Below are positions 24,365 through 33,284 of a DNA stretch of 64,000 nt, piece by piece. Where the stretch lies: the NCBI RefSeq assembly GCF_947581735.1, contig NZ_CANPVT010000002.1, positions 379,511 to 443,510 of the forward strand. Direction: 5' to 3'. The notes beneath the pieces were generated by a model. That model saw only the letters and a program-made list of their open reading frames with translations. It searched no databases and was not told the origin of the DNA. This stretch comes from Candidatus Palauibacter soopunensis. GTDB taxonomy: Bacteria > Gemmatimonadota > Gemmatimonadetes > Palauibacterales > Palauibacteraceae. The number at the start of each line of letters is the position of its first letter. The stretch's first letter is position 1. A program made the translations under genes and the position numbers.

Positions 24365-27117
24365 GAAATGACGTTGGAGAGGATACGGTAGGCGCCCGGC
24401 ACGCCGTACGGCAGTTGCCGGTGAAGGGCGAGCGCGAGGTAGGTGTAGCGCCCCTCGCCCACCGGAGCGGTGAGCCACACGCCCTCCTGCGGGGCCTGGC
24501 CCGTGTCGTGCGTCTCCACGAGCGGCGTGTAGGCCGGATCCCACTCGGTGAAGAACTTGGAGCCGCGCTGCTCGATCCACCCGTCGAAATCGGCTTCGGC
24601 GATGCGGTTGGGCGCCGTCATCAAGGGGTGGTCGGGCCGGAGCAGGCGGACGGGCGCATCCTCCTCCGACACTTCTTCCGCTCCCCGCGGAAGGGACGCG
24701 GGATACGGCGCCATCTCAGAGGGCACGTACTCCTGGGTCTGGTAGAGGACGATGAGGTGGCCGCCCCGGCGGGCGTACTCGAGGAGACGCCGGTTGTGCT
24801 CGATGAGGTCTTCGCGCACGGCGTAGGCGCGCGTGCCCACGACGATCGCGTGGAACCCCGGCTCGTCGGCGGAATCTGCGCCGGCGGCCGGATCCAGTTC
24901 CGCGAGGGCTGCTTCGTCCAGGAGTTCGACCGTGGCGCCGAGCGCCTCGATCCCCGCCGGGACTTCATCGCCGACGCCCATCACGTAGCCAACGCGGACG
25001 CCGTCCAGGCGGGTGACGGGAACGGACCGCACCGGAATGCGGGCGGGGCGCCACAGCCGCGCGAGCGGCAGATCGCGGTGCTCGCTGGTCCGGTATCCGC
25101 GGCGATAATCCACGCCCCGCGCGCGGGCCACGGCCGCGATCTCCGCTTCGCCTCGCCATCCGGCCGGAGGCGTGACGACGAAGGCCGCGTCCACGATCTC
25201 GCCCGGAGTGCGGAAGTCGTGCTCCACGACGCCGGGAGTGCCCGGGGCCGTGGTCCATCCCTCCGGCAGCTCGAGACGGACCGTGGCGGAGAGGGGCGCC
25301 GCGTTCGCCACCACCCGCGCGCGCACCTCCATCGGCGCCGCGGGCGGTGCCGCGGGCGACCCGCCGCCACCCCCCGCGTCGTCGTCTCCGCCCGCGCCGC
25401 CGACGGGCACGATGCCCACGTCCGGCGCCAAAGAGACGGAGAGGACCGGCAGCGTCTCCACCCTCCGTGTCACGGCGCCGTAGGGCAGACGCGCGACGGG
25501 GGCCGTCACCGGCACGGTGTGAGCGATGACGTGCCCCGCGATGGCGAGTTCGACGCCCGCCGCCAGCGCCGGACGCCGCCACGGGAGGTGCAGGTCCGCC
25601 GAGTCCGATACCTGGTAGTGGTTCTCCGACACGTCCCCGCGTCCGAAGTACGGTGCGGCCGGCGTGGCCGGCACCCGGACTTCGAGCGCCTCCGTCGAGC
25701 CGTCCGGCCGCGGGACGACCCGGTCCGGCGGCGCCAGGGTCTCGCCGTCGCGGCTCACGATCCAGGCCGTGACTCCGCCGCTCTCCGCGGACGCCGGCGG
25801 CTCGACCCGGACCTGGACCGCGGCCGTCTGACCCGGCGCCAGGACGGCCTCGCCGCCGACTCCCGGGCCGCGCGCCAGCTCCGCGGACACGGTCGTCCCG
25901 CTCGCGGCCAGCAAGGCCTCCTCGAACTGCCGCTCCTTCAGCGTGAGGTGAAACCGCGTCTCCGGAGAGTCCGGCAGCGCCGCGATCGCGGCCCGGATCC
26001 AGCCCAGCCCGCGAGCCAGGTCGGCGACGGCGCGCCCCGGGTCTCGGAAGTCGAACGTCTCCGCCACCGCGCCGATGAGACGATCCAGTTCGGCGAGCAG
26101 CGAATCCGCCTCGGGAGAGGCCGGCTCGTCCAGGAGCGCGGGGAGTCCTCTCAGCGTCGCGTCGAGTCCCGCGAAGAACGATTCCGCGATGCCCGCCGCC
26201 GCCGCCGCCCCGTCGCCGGCTCCGCCGAGTTGTTCGTAGAAATAGCGCCCCCCGCCCGTTCGCACGCGCCCCGCCGTCTGGGAGCGCTGCAGGCCGAGTC
26301 CCCGGCTGGCCCAGCGCTGGTACGTATCGCCGAGCCACGGGCTCATCCCGGTCGCGTCCACCTCCACGTCATACGGCTCGTCGACGCGAACGCCCCCGCG
26401 GAAGGTGCGGAGGACCCGCCAGGGCCGGAGCCCCTCTTCGGAGATCTGGCGCGGGAAGCGCGCCGGGTCCGCCGCCCCGGCCACGGCTTCCGGCGTCAGC
26501 AGCCCCGCCGCGTGGTGGTGGCCGTGCCCGTCGCGCGCCGACCCGTGAAAGCGGCTCACGACGACGAGTGGCCGGTTGAGGCGGATGACGCGGACCATGT
26601 CCTCGAGCACCGCCTCCCGGTCCCAGCTGCGGAAGGCTTCGTCCACCGACTTCGAATAGCCGTAGTCGACCGCCGTCGTGAAGTAGAGGTCGTCCAGGCC
26701 GTAGTAGCGGCCGGAGAGGACGAGTTCGCGCGTCCGGATCAGGCCGAGGGCGTCGAAGAGTTCAGGGCCGATCGCGTTCGCGCCCGCCTCGCCGCGGTTG
26801 AGGCTGAGGAGAGCCGTCCGGGCGCCCCATCCCCGGCTGGCCAGCGTGAGCATGCCGGCGTGTTCGTCGTCCGGGTGCGCCGTGACGTGGAGCAGGCTCG
26901 CGGTCGTGGCGAGTTTGCGGATGCGGTGCCAGGCCCCCATGGCCCCGCGGTCCACGTCCAGCCGTTCCTCTCCCACCGGGGCCGGGAAGGCGAGGACGCG
27001 ATCCGGCGCCCGCCCGGCGGAGCCCGACTGCGCCGCCGCCGCGGTCACCCCCGCGAGGGTCGCCACCGCCGCCACCGAAAGGGCGGCGCCGAGTCCGGGT
27101 TGCCTGTGAGCGATCAT
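24355..27117 (-). CDS. Secreted PIG-L family deacetylase, large multidomain
   Basis: 920 residues with a signal peptide (cleavage near AAAAQS). Residues about 70-260 form a PIG-L/LmbE zinc deacetylase domain with HPDDE (AHPDDEHAG) and a later GHGHHHAAG carrying the third zinc ligand. The middle (about 300-680) looks beta-rich, possibly including a NEW3-like putative glycan-binding region. The C-terminal 200 residues (GVRVGYVMGVGDEVP, HAIVVGTRAYA, GGHLIVLYQTQEY) resemble a glutamine-amidotransferase-like fold without the nucleophile. Family knowledge suggests removal of N-acetyl groups from amino sugars. It starts a three-gene operon with a symporter and a GH4 glycosidase, suggesting outer processing of an acetylated glycan. 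Confidence 0.85.
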   Translation of the reverse strand: MIAHRQPGLGAALSVAAVATLAGVTAAAAQSGSAGRAPDRVLAFPAPVGEERLDVDRGAMGAWHRIRKLATTASLLHVTAHPDDEHAGMLTLASRGWGARTALLSLNRGEAGANAIGPELFDALGLIRTRELVLSGRYYGLDDLYFTTAVDYGYSKSVDEAFRSWDREAVLEDMVRVIRLNRPLVVVSRFHGSARDGHGHHHAAGLLTPEAVAGAADPARFPRQISEEGLRPWRVLRTFRGGVRVDEPYDVEVDATGMSPWLGDTYQRWASRGLGLQRSQTAGRVRTGGGRYFYEQLGGAGDGAAAAAGIAESFFAGLDATLRGLPALLDEPASPEADSLLAELDRLIGAVAETFDFRDPGRAVADLARGLGWIRAAIAALPDSPETRFHLTLKERQFEEALLAASGTTVSAELARGPGVGGEAVLAPGQTAAVQVRVEPPASAESGGVTAWIVSRDGETLAPPDRVVPRPDGSTEALEVRVPATPAAPYFGRGDVSENHYQVSDSADLHLPWRRPALAAGVELAIAGHVIAHTVPVTAPVARLPYGAVTRRVETLPVLSVSLAPDVGIVPVGGAGGDDDAGGGGGSPAAPPAAPMEVRARVVANAAPLSATVRLELPEGWTTAPGTPGVVEHDFRTPGEIVDAAFVVTPPAGWRGEAEIAAVARARGVDYRRGYRTSEHRDLPLARLWRPARIPVRSVPVTRLDGVRVGYVMGVGDEVPAGIEALGATVELLDEAALAELDPAAGADSADEPGFHAIVVGTRAYAVREDLIEHNRRLLEYARRGGHLIVLYQTQEYVPSEMAPYPASLPRGAEEVSEEDAPVRLLRPDHPLMTAPNRIAEADFDGWIEQRGSKFFTEWDPAYTPLVETHDTGQAPQEGVWLTAPVGEGRYTYLALALHRQLPYGVPGAYRILSNVISWR

Positions 27118-27250
27118 GGATCATCCAGGTCGGTGGATCCGCCTTCGCATCGTGCCCGCGGGCGGAAGTCCGGGCAAGGAGGCCTTGCGAGCGAGCCCCG
27201 CCCGCCGATACTCAAACGGATCGCATCCACGGCCGCCAACCCCGGACCCG

Positions 27251-27538
27251 ATGACAGATCCCGACATCCAGATCACGGTCGAGGGGACCCCGAACCCGCA
27301 CGCGGCGAAGTTCGTGCTGGACCGGGCCATCCCCGGCGAAGGGAGCCGCAGCTATTTCGATCCCGAGTCCGCCGCCGAGGACCCGCTGGCGGCGCGCCTG
27401 TTCGACGTGGACGGAGTCCGGGCCCTGCTCATCGTCGAGAACTTCATCACCGTGACGAAGACCGCCGCGCTCGGTTGGCCGGACCTGCTGGACGAGATCG
27501 AGGAAGCGATCCTGAAAGCGTTTCACACCCTCCAGTAA
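27251..27538 (+). CDS. NifU/Nfu N-terminal domain protein
   Basis: 95 residues, corresponding to the N-terminal domain of Nfu iron-sulfur carriers. It shows TPNPHAAKFVLD, the PLAARLFDVDGVRALLI core and ENFITVTKTAALGW, the family's usual pattern. The C-terminal CxxC scaffold domain is missing, so it cannot hold a cluster in the normal Nfu way. It may be a partner or delivery module. The ATG at 27251 is the first that preserves the domain. No Isc or Suf genes adjoin. Confidence 0.85.
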   Translation: MTDPDIQITVEGTPNPHAAKFVLDRAIPGEGSRSYFDPESAAEDPLAARLFDVDGVRALLIVENFITVTKTAALGWPDLLDEIEEAILKAFHTLQ

Positions 27539-27712
27539 CGTTCCTTCGCTCCCCTCATTTAGGGGGGCTGAGCGTGCCCTCCCGAAGCTCGCCTGCGTAC
27601 CCCTATCGTTTTATGTAACAACGTGTTGATACCAAATACATATCTCCCCGTAGGATCGTCTTCCAGGCGACGGAACCACTGGCGCCACGTCCATCACCGG
27701 GGAAGGAGAAAC

Positions 27713-30700
27713 ATGCTCACGCTACGCTGCTTCGGCGAGGTCGCGGCCTCGGACGCACGCGGGGCGAGGATCACGCTGCGGTCACGGAAGCACATGGGCC
27801 TCCTGCTCTATCTCGTCGCGCACCCCGGAACCATTCACAGGCGGGAGAAGCTCGCCGATCTGCTCTGGGATGGTCGCGACCGGAAAGCGCGACACTCACT
27901 CAGCCAGGCTCTCTACGACATCCGGTCATCCATGGGTCCGGTGATCACAGTGGACGCCGGCACGGTCCGGCTCGTGCCGCAGCGGGTGACATACGAGCTC
28001 GACGCTTTCGAACGAGCGTTCAAGTCCAGGGACCACGAGACCGTCATCGATCTGTACCGGGGAGACTTCGCCCCCGACCTGCTCAACCTGCGGGCCGACG
28101 AGTTCGAGCGCTGGCTGGACGGCGAACGGGAGCGCTGTCGCGTCCTGGTCGCAATGGCGCTCAGGAATGTGCAACAGGCCGCTGAGGAGAGCGGCGACTG
28201 GGACCGGACGTGCCTGGCCGCGCTTCGGCTCGTGAGGCAAAACGAGTTCGACGAGCACGCGCACAGCACTCTCATGCGTGCGTTATGCATGAAGGGCGAC
28301 CACGCCTCAGCCCTCGCGTACTACCGGGCACTGGAGAAATGTGGTTGGGTCGCCGGCGCCCCGAAGCTGGCGGAGACGGCGGCGTGGGCTCGGAACCAGC
28401 TGGACGCCGCACCTCCCGTCGTCCGCGAGCGCTACGAGCCGCAACTGTCGGACCGAGGAGGAGAGTTCCGCCAACTTGGCATCGCCTTCCGTTCCTCCCG
28501 CGCGGTGCCCGTACGGTTGGTCGTAGCTGGTGAGCGCGGCCTTGGGCGGGAAGGCGTCGTGCGGAACTTTGCGAGGCTCGTACATGGGGGTGGAGGGTTC
28601 GTGCAGTGGCTTCCGCCGGACCTTGCAACAACGCGAGAGAGTCTGGCATCGGAGTTGCGCCGACACCCCGAAAAACCCCGGCTCATCGTCATCAGAGCCG
28701 ATGTGCAGGCCTGGGCCGCCGTGGATGAGGCGATGCGGACGGCGGATTTCTCAGGCGCCATGGTGGTCGGTTTCTCGAGCCCGGAGGTGGCTGGTCAGGC
28801 GGAAGCCGCGCGTCTGGTGGACTTCGTGATCCCCTTCGATCCACTCACCACGGATGCGTGCGCGGCGTTACTTCAAGCGACCGAGAGAGACTGCAGTCGT
28901 CCCCAGGCAGTCGAGAGTGCGAGGCTCTCCGGAGGCAATCCGTCGCTGGCCCGGGCCATCCTCAGGGCGTGGATGCGTCACGGCTTCAGCCCCACGACCG
29001 TCACCGACCTGGAATCGGGCGGGCGATTGGCCTACGAGCGGTCCGCCGAGGTGCGGTCGCTCGTCGGCGATCAACTGGAGACCCTCTCGCTCCCGGAGGA
29101 ACGATTGGTGACGACGCTCGCGTTGCTCACCCGCGCAGCGCGCGCCCACGCCGAAGAGATCGTGGCCGAACCTTCGAGCGCGGCTGCCCTTGAAGGGCTC
29201 CGGGCCAAGGGCTGGTTACACTCCGAGGGCGACCAATGGGAACTGAGCCGTCCCCTGGCCGGCGCCGTGACTGTGTGGAATCTACCGCCGGACGAGAGAA
29301 CAAAGGTGCACCTCGCGGCGGCTCGAACCCTCGAGAACGGAGGTCTCGGCGCGCGTGCGGCGGCCGCCTCCGAATTCGCCGCGGCGGGAGAGTCCTCTCG
29401 CGCTTTCCGCCTGGCCTGCAGGGTGGCGAAGGGGGCTTTGCGGGAAGGCCGGTCGCCGGTCGCGGGTCAGGCGGCGGCGTTGGCGTTCGAGCACGCCGCG
29501 GTCGGGGCCGATCGCCTGCGCTCCGGCCTCCTCCTCTCGGAGGCCGAGTTTCAGCGCGGACGGTTTCGGCGGGCCCTGAGCGTACTGCACCAGATTGCCG
29601 CCGCCGCGGACACGGGGAATGACCTGAGCCGCGTCCAACTCGCGTTGGCGCGGGCGGCGGTGGCGGCGGGAGACCGACTCACGACGGGTCTGCACCGACA
29701 GAATCTGGCGGAGGCTCGCGGGCACGCGACCGACCCGGCGCTCAGGCGCGCGCTGACCGTGCAGATGGCCGTACTCGAGGCGACGGATACCGCGTCGCGG
29801 CGCAACGGGAAGCCGGGTTTCGAGAGGATCCGCAAGCATCTCCGCGGGATCGTCCGGGAGGACGCCGACTACGCTGGCGTCTGGTGCGACGCCTTCCGGC
29901 TCCTCTTCCACCGGGTTGGAGGTCAACGCGGTCTCACGGAGGCTCGCCTCGTTCTCGAGACCCACCGCCTCAGGCTCGGGCGGCTCGGCTACGAAGGCCT
30001 CCGGGCCGCTACCGCCGCGGAGTTCTGGGTGGCCATGCGGGGCGCCCGTCTGCATGACGCCCTCCAGTTGTTGGAGACCACCTCCGAGACCCTCAACGAG
30101 AACCGCCACGAGTCCGCGAACCTCAACAACCTCGGCGCGGTTCTGCTGGAACTGGGCAACTTCGACCGGGCGCTCGATGAACTCGGCCGCTGCCGCAGAA
30201 TGGACGAGGCGCTCGAGAGTCCACCGGAATCCCGGGCCTACGCCCTGCTGAACCAGGCGGAGTGCTTCTTCTTCAAGGGGGACTACGCTCGTTGCCGAGA
30301 GTTCATGGAGCAGTTACTCCGGCGTCCCGGGCACACGGCTCAACATCCGTTCGGGGCGCAAGCACGGGCACTCACCGGCCTCCTGGCCATGACCGACGAC
30401 GATCAGCACGAGGTAGGGGCCTGCCTTGAGTTGCTGGAAGACTGTTCCGATGGAGTCGGAGAGAACGACCTCTACCTGGTGACCTGGTTTCGTGCCGCGG
30501 CGATGGGGACTCGCGACCGCCGGGAAACCGTGGCCGATCTCATCGAAGCTGCAGACCATACCGCCGAAATCGACCGACTGAGCGCCGAGAAGCTGAGAGT
30601 GTTGGCCGGCACCTATTCCCCACCCAACGGACCCGACGCTCAACGCGAGGCCTGCGGCTTCCTGCGGTCCGCCGGAGCCTCCTGGTTCGTCCGCTTCGCA

Positions 30701-30721
30701 CACAACTGGTTGCGCGCGTAA
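27713..30721 (+). CDS. SARP/BTAD-type transcriptional regulator with degenerate ATPase and TPR region
   Basis: 1002 residues. Residues 1-95 form an OmpR-like winged helix (LTLRCFGEVAAS, RKHMGLLLYLVAHPG, REKLADLLW) and about 96-245 a BTAD helical domain (YRGDFAPDLL, FERWLDGERER). A P-loop-like strand follows, VVAGERGLGREG, in which the Walker A Lys and Ser/Thr are replaced by Arg and Glu, so ATP binding is doubtful. The C-terminal half is helical with TPR-like repeats (NLNNLGAVLLELGNFDRAL). Such proteins activate neighbouring genes in response to a sensed ligand or partner. The ATG at 27713 has GGAAGGAG eight bases upstream. An AT-rich pocket (about 27609-27645) upstream, strikingly low in GC for this window, should contain its promoter. 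Confidence 0.88.
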   Translation: MLTLRCFGEVAASDARGARITLRSRKHMGLLLYLVAHPGTIHRREKLADLLWDGRDRKARHSLSQALYDIRSSMGPVITVDAGTVRLVPQRVTYELDAFERAFKSRDHETVIDLYRGDFAPDLLNLRADEFERWLDGERERCRVLVAMALRNVQQAAEESGDWDRTCLAALRLVRQNEFDEHAHSTLMRALCMKGDHASALAYYRALEKCGWVAGAPKLAETAAWARNQLDAAPPVVRERYEPQLSDRGGEFRQLGIAFRSSRAVPVRLVVAGERGLGREGVVRNFARLVHGGGGFVQWLPPDLATTRESLASELRRHPEKPRLIVIRADVQAWAAVDEAMRTADFSGAMVVGFSSPEVAGQAEAARLVDFVIPFDPLTTDACAALLQATERDCSRPQAVESARLSGGNPSLARAILRAWMRHGFSPTTVTDLESGGRLAYERSAEVRSLVGDQLETLSLPEERLVTTLALLTRAARAHAEEIVAEPSSAAALEGLRAKGWLHSEGDQWELSRPLAGAVTVWNLPPDERTKVHLAAARTLENGGLGARAAAASEFAAAGESSRAFRLACRVAKGALREGRSPVAGQAAALAFEHAAVGADRLRSGLLLSEAEFQRGRFRRALSVLHQIAAAADTGNDLSRVQLALARAAVAAGDRLTTGLHRQNLAEARGHATDPALRRALTVQMAVLEATDTASRRNGKPGFERIRKHLRGIVREDADYAGVWCDAFRLLFHRVGGQRGLTEARLVLETHRLRLGRLGYEGLRAATAAEFWVAMRGARLHDALQLLETTSETLNENRHESANLNNLGAVLLELGNFDRALDELGRCRRMDEALESPPESRAYALLNQAECFFFKGDYARCREFMEQLLRRPGHTAQHPFGAQARALTGLLAMTDDDQHEVGACLELLEDCSDGVGENDLYLVTWFRAAAMGTRDRRETVADLIEAADHTAEIDRLSAEKLRVLAGTYSPPNGPDAQREACGFLRSAGASWFVRFAHNWLRA

Positions 30722-30723
30722 CC

Positions 30724-30771
30724 CCGGCTTCCCGCCGCGCGTAGCCGCCGGCTTCCCGCCGCGCGTCACCC
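30724..30771. repeat. 24-base tandem repeat after the SARP gene
   Basis: Two adjacent 24-base units (30724-30747 and 30748-30771) share CCGGCTTCCCGCCGCGCGT exactly, and a degenerate third copy follows. It starts right after the stop codon of the SARP gene. It could mark replication slippage or serve in transcript ending. Confidence 0.65.
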
Positions 30772-30816
30772 GGACCTTCCCACCCGCGTCCGAATCGGTG
30801 TCCCCCGGACGTTTCT

Positions 30817-30859
30817 ACTACGTACCTAGTTGACAGCGGCGCCCCGGCGCGTCTACGCT
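30817..30859 (+). promoter_or_regulatory. Candidate blaI promoter with overlapping operator
   Basis: The 14-base near-palindrome ACTACGTACCTAGT (30817-30830) has ACTA/TAGT arms around a GTAC core and two mismatched positions. It abuts a -35-like TTGACA at 30830-30835; TACGCT at 30854-30859 can serve as -10 with an 18-base gap. BlaI/MecI/CopY repressors bind TAC..GTA-type palindromes, so autorepression is likely. The distance to the GTG start is about 100 bases. Confidence 0.5.
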
Positions 30860-30956
30860 GAATCGGGAACGACGCTTCGCTCGGTTCGCCAGCGTTTCGA
30901 TGGCGGCCGACCGGGGCAGGCGACGCTGATGGTTCGGGAGGGAAAGGACCAAACTC

Positions 30957-31328
30957 GTGGAGATCAAGTTCACGACCCGGGAACTCGACCTCATGGCGGT
31001 GCTGTGGGAGACAGGGGACTCGACCGTCGCGGAGGTGCAGGAACGCCTCGGCGACGAGTTGGCCTACACCACCGTGCTCACGATCCTCCGGACGCTGGAG
31101 GAGAAGGGGTACGTGGGGCATACCCAGGAGGGGAAAGCCTACCGCTATCACACGCTCGTGGGGCGCGACTGCGCCGGCGCGAGCGCGGTGCGCCGCCTGG
31201 TTCAGAAGATGTTCCAGGGGTCGCCCGAACTGTTGCTCACGCACCTCGTCTCCGACCGGGCGCTCTCGAAGGAGGACCTCGAGAACCTGCGCGGCATGGT
31301 GGACGAACGCCTCAGCTCGAAGGAGTAG
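30957..31328 (+). CDS. BlaI/MecI/CopY family transcriptional repressor
   Basis: 123 residues. Winged-helix DNA-binding domain (LTTRELDLMAVLW-like start, then TVAEVQERL and YTTVLTILRTLEEKGYV) and a C-terminal dimerisation helix region. In the family, a BlaR1-type M56 protease triggers cleavage of the repressor on ligand sensing; the likely site in the linker region cannot be fixed. The gene starts with GTG at 30957 after GGGAGGGAAAGG. Four bases after its stop begins the first M56 gene. It should repress its own promoter and the M56 operon. Confidence 0.93.
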   Translation: MEIKFTTRELDLMAVLWETGDSTVAEVQERLGDELAYTTVLTILRTLEEKGYVGHTQEGKAYRYHTLVGRDCAGASAVRRLVQKMFQGSPELLLTHLVSDRALSKEDLENLRGMVDERLSSKE

Positions 31329-31373
31329 GGACATGGTCATCGCCTGGATCGGATACTGCCTGTTGATTTCGGG
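31315..31373 (+). repeat. 59-base direct repeat, copy 1 (blaI end / M56 start)
   Basis: Identical over 59 bases with 33271-33329. It contains the final codons and stop of blaI, the GGAG ribosome site, and the first 14 codons of the M56 gene. It marks a tandem duplication boundary. Confidence 0.92.
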
Positions 31374-33102
31374 GCTCCTCGCCCTGGCCGCCTTCGCCTC
31401 GGAGCGGGCTCTCGGCCACTTCCGGAAGCCGGTGCGCTGGGCGTGGTTCGCGGCGATCGCCGGGTCCGTGACGGTGCCCGTCATCGCCTTCTTCGCGCCC
31501 GGGCTCCTTCCCGGCTTCGGGGTATCATCCGCCGGGCCGGTGGTGGGGTTGAGCGACCTGGCGGTCGCAACCACGGCGGCGGAACTGCCCGCAACGGCCG
31601 CGGTGCCCGTCGGCGGCTTCGATGCCGCGGCCGTGGGCGCGGCGCTGGCGTGGGGCTGGATGCTGCTGGCCGTCGCCATGGTCGGCTATCTCGGGCGGGT
31701 CTACGGCCGGCTGCGGTCGGAGATGCGGACATGGAGACCCGGCCGCGTGGCGGGATCGCCGGTCATGATCTCCGACGAGCGGGGACCGGCCGTGGTCGGG
31801 ATCCGGCGCTCGGTCGTCGTGATTCCGAAGTGGATCCCCGAACTCGAGGACAGGCTGCTCCGCCTCGTCTTTCTCCACGAGCGGGAGCATCAGCGCGCCG
31901 GCGACCATCGGCTCTTCGCGGCGGCGGTCACGGCGCTTGTCCTGATGCCCTGGAACCCGCTCGTGTGGTGGCAGGTGTCCCGGCTGCGGCTCGCGATCGA
32001 GTTCGACTGCGACCGTCGCGTGCTCCGGCGGGGAGAGTCACCGCGCGACTACGCGGATGCCCTCATCACCGTCGGGAGCCGCGTCTCCGGGTCGCTGCTC
32101 GCCGCCGCCGCCTTCGCCGAACGGAAGCCGGCCGTGGAGCGGCGCCTGCGCCGCATGACCGAGCCGCCCGCCAACATGCGCCTGCTCCGAACGCTGGGCG
32201 CTTCGGGGCTGGCCATGGTCGCCGTCCTCTTCGTTCTGGGCTGCCCCGGACCCGAAAGCGGCACGAACGCGCCGGAAGCGCCCACCGCGACCGTGACTCC
32301 ACCCTCCAACGCCAGTGAATGGGCGCCCCCGCCGGTGCCCGGCGAGGAGGCGGTGGGGCGCGGCGACCGGCCGTCCTTCATCGCGTTCGACAGGCCTCCG
32401 GTGCTCCGGAACGCGGCGGAAGTGGGGGACGCGCTCGTGCAAGCCTACCCGCAGAACCTGAAGGAAGCGGGCATCGGCGGACGCGTGGAGATGTGGCTGT
32501 ACGTCGATACGTCCGGCATGGTCCGGAACTCGGAGCTAAAGACGAGCAGCGGCAGCGATGTCCTGGACGCCGCCGCCGCGGACGTCGTCGGCGCGATGCG
32601 CTTCGAGCCCGCGATGAACCGCGACCAGCCGACCGACGTCTGGGTCTCCCAGTGGGTCACCTTCCAGATCGGGAGCGATGCGGACGCTCCCCCTGCCCGC
32701 AGCGTTTCCGTAAGCGATGAGGACGCTCCCCTCATCGTCGTCGACGGCGTCATTCAATCCGAGGGCACGAGCCTGGAAGACCTACGGTCCCTCGATATCG
32801 ACCACGTCGAGATCATCAAGGGACCGAAAGCCGTCGAGTTGTACGGTGAGCGGGCCACGAACGGCGTGATCGAAATCACGACAAAGGGCGGCGCCGCGGA
32901 CAGCGATGCTCCGGTGGATGACCGCCCATCCTTCATTTGGAGCCGCATGAGGGAGGGGCCCCCTCCCGAACGCCGCCCGCTGCCGACCGCGGCCTCGAGA
33001 TCGAAGACATCGTTCGCACGGGGGTTCTCGACGATGCCGACGGGGATGGCCTGCTGGAGGTCCGGATCGTACCCCGCCCGGAGAACATGCCCGATCCGGT
33101 GA
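31333..33102 (+). CDS. M56 (BlaR1-like) metallopeptidase with TonB C-terminal and plug-like domains (frame broken at 3' end)
   Basis: 589 residues as read. Residues 1-300: the M56 membrane protease with four hydrophobic segments, HEREH (182-186) as zinc motif and the family EFDCDRRVL (Glu223). About 345-447: TonB C-terminal domain (GIGGRVEMWLYVD, AMRFEPAMNRD). About 464-520: a plug-like module (DAPLIVVDGVI, LDIDHVEIIKGPKAVELYG, NGVIEITTKGG) like the end of SusC/RagA-type receptor plugs. After about residue 536 the sequence turns into Arg/Pro-rich nonsense. The expected continuation, a second plug-like module, lies in another frame immediately after a GGGGCCCCC tract. A sensor that cleaves BlaI on an envelope signal is the family-based role; the meaning of the extra modules is unknown. 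Confidence 0.85.
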   Translation: MVIAWIGYCLLISGLLALAAFASERALGHFRKPVRWAWFAAIAGSVTVPVIAFFAPGLLPGFGVSSAGPVVGLSDLAVATTAAELPATAAVPVGGFDAAAVGAALAWGWMLLAVAMVGYLGRVYGRLRSEMRTWRPGRVAGSPVMISDERGPAVVGIRRSVVVIPKWIPELEDRLLRLVFLHEREHQRAGDHRLFAAAVTALVLMPWNPLVWWQVSRLRLAIEFDCDRRVLRRGESPRDYADALITVGSRVSGSLLAAAAFAERKPAVERRLRRMTEPPANMRLLRTLGASGLAMVAVLFVLGCPGPESGTNAPEAPTATVTPPSNASEWAPPPVPGEEAVGRGDRPSFIAFDRPPVLRNAAEVGDALVQAYPQNLKEAGIGGRVEMWLYVDTSGMVRNSELKTSSGSDVLDAAAADVVGAMRFEPAMNRDQPTDVWVSQWVTFQIGSDADAPPARSVSVSDEDAPLIVVDGVIQSEGTSLEDLRSLDIDHVEIIKGPKAVELYGERATNGVIEITTKGGAADSDAPVDDRPSFIWSRMREGPPPERRPLPTAASRSKTSFARGFSTMPTGMACWRSGSYPARRTCPIR

Positions 33103-33284
33103 TCGTCATCGATGGCGTGATTGCCGGCACCGCGGGGCTCTCGGAGCTCGGCGCGCTCGACATCGATCATGTCACGATCGTGAGGGGTGCCCGTGCCTCG
33201 GAGACGTACGGAGAGAAGGCCCGGCACGGCGTGATCGAAATCACGACGAAGGCGGGTGCAAAGGACAGCGGCTCGAAGGAGTAG
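32942..33284 (+). pseudogene. Displaced 3' end of the first M56 gene: second plug-like module
   Basis: In a frame shifted relative to the upstream M56 gene, this stretch encodes LEIEDIVRTGVLDDADGDG, then PDPVIVIDGVI, LDIDHVTIVRGARASETYG and HGVIEITTKAGA, a clear paralogue of the plug-like module just upstream. It has no ribosome site or start of its own that precedes the conserved part convincingly. The simplest reading is that the first M56 protein once had two such modules and one indel near the GGGGCCCCC run split the frame. It ends SKE then TAG, identical in its last bases to the end of blaI. Confidence 0.65.

Noticed and set aside
24415-27618. Over 1000 codons open on the plus strand opposite the PIG-L gene
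   Set aside because: Arg/Gly-rich composition without motifs; it is antisense to a complete secreted deacetylase.
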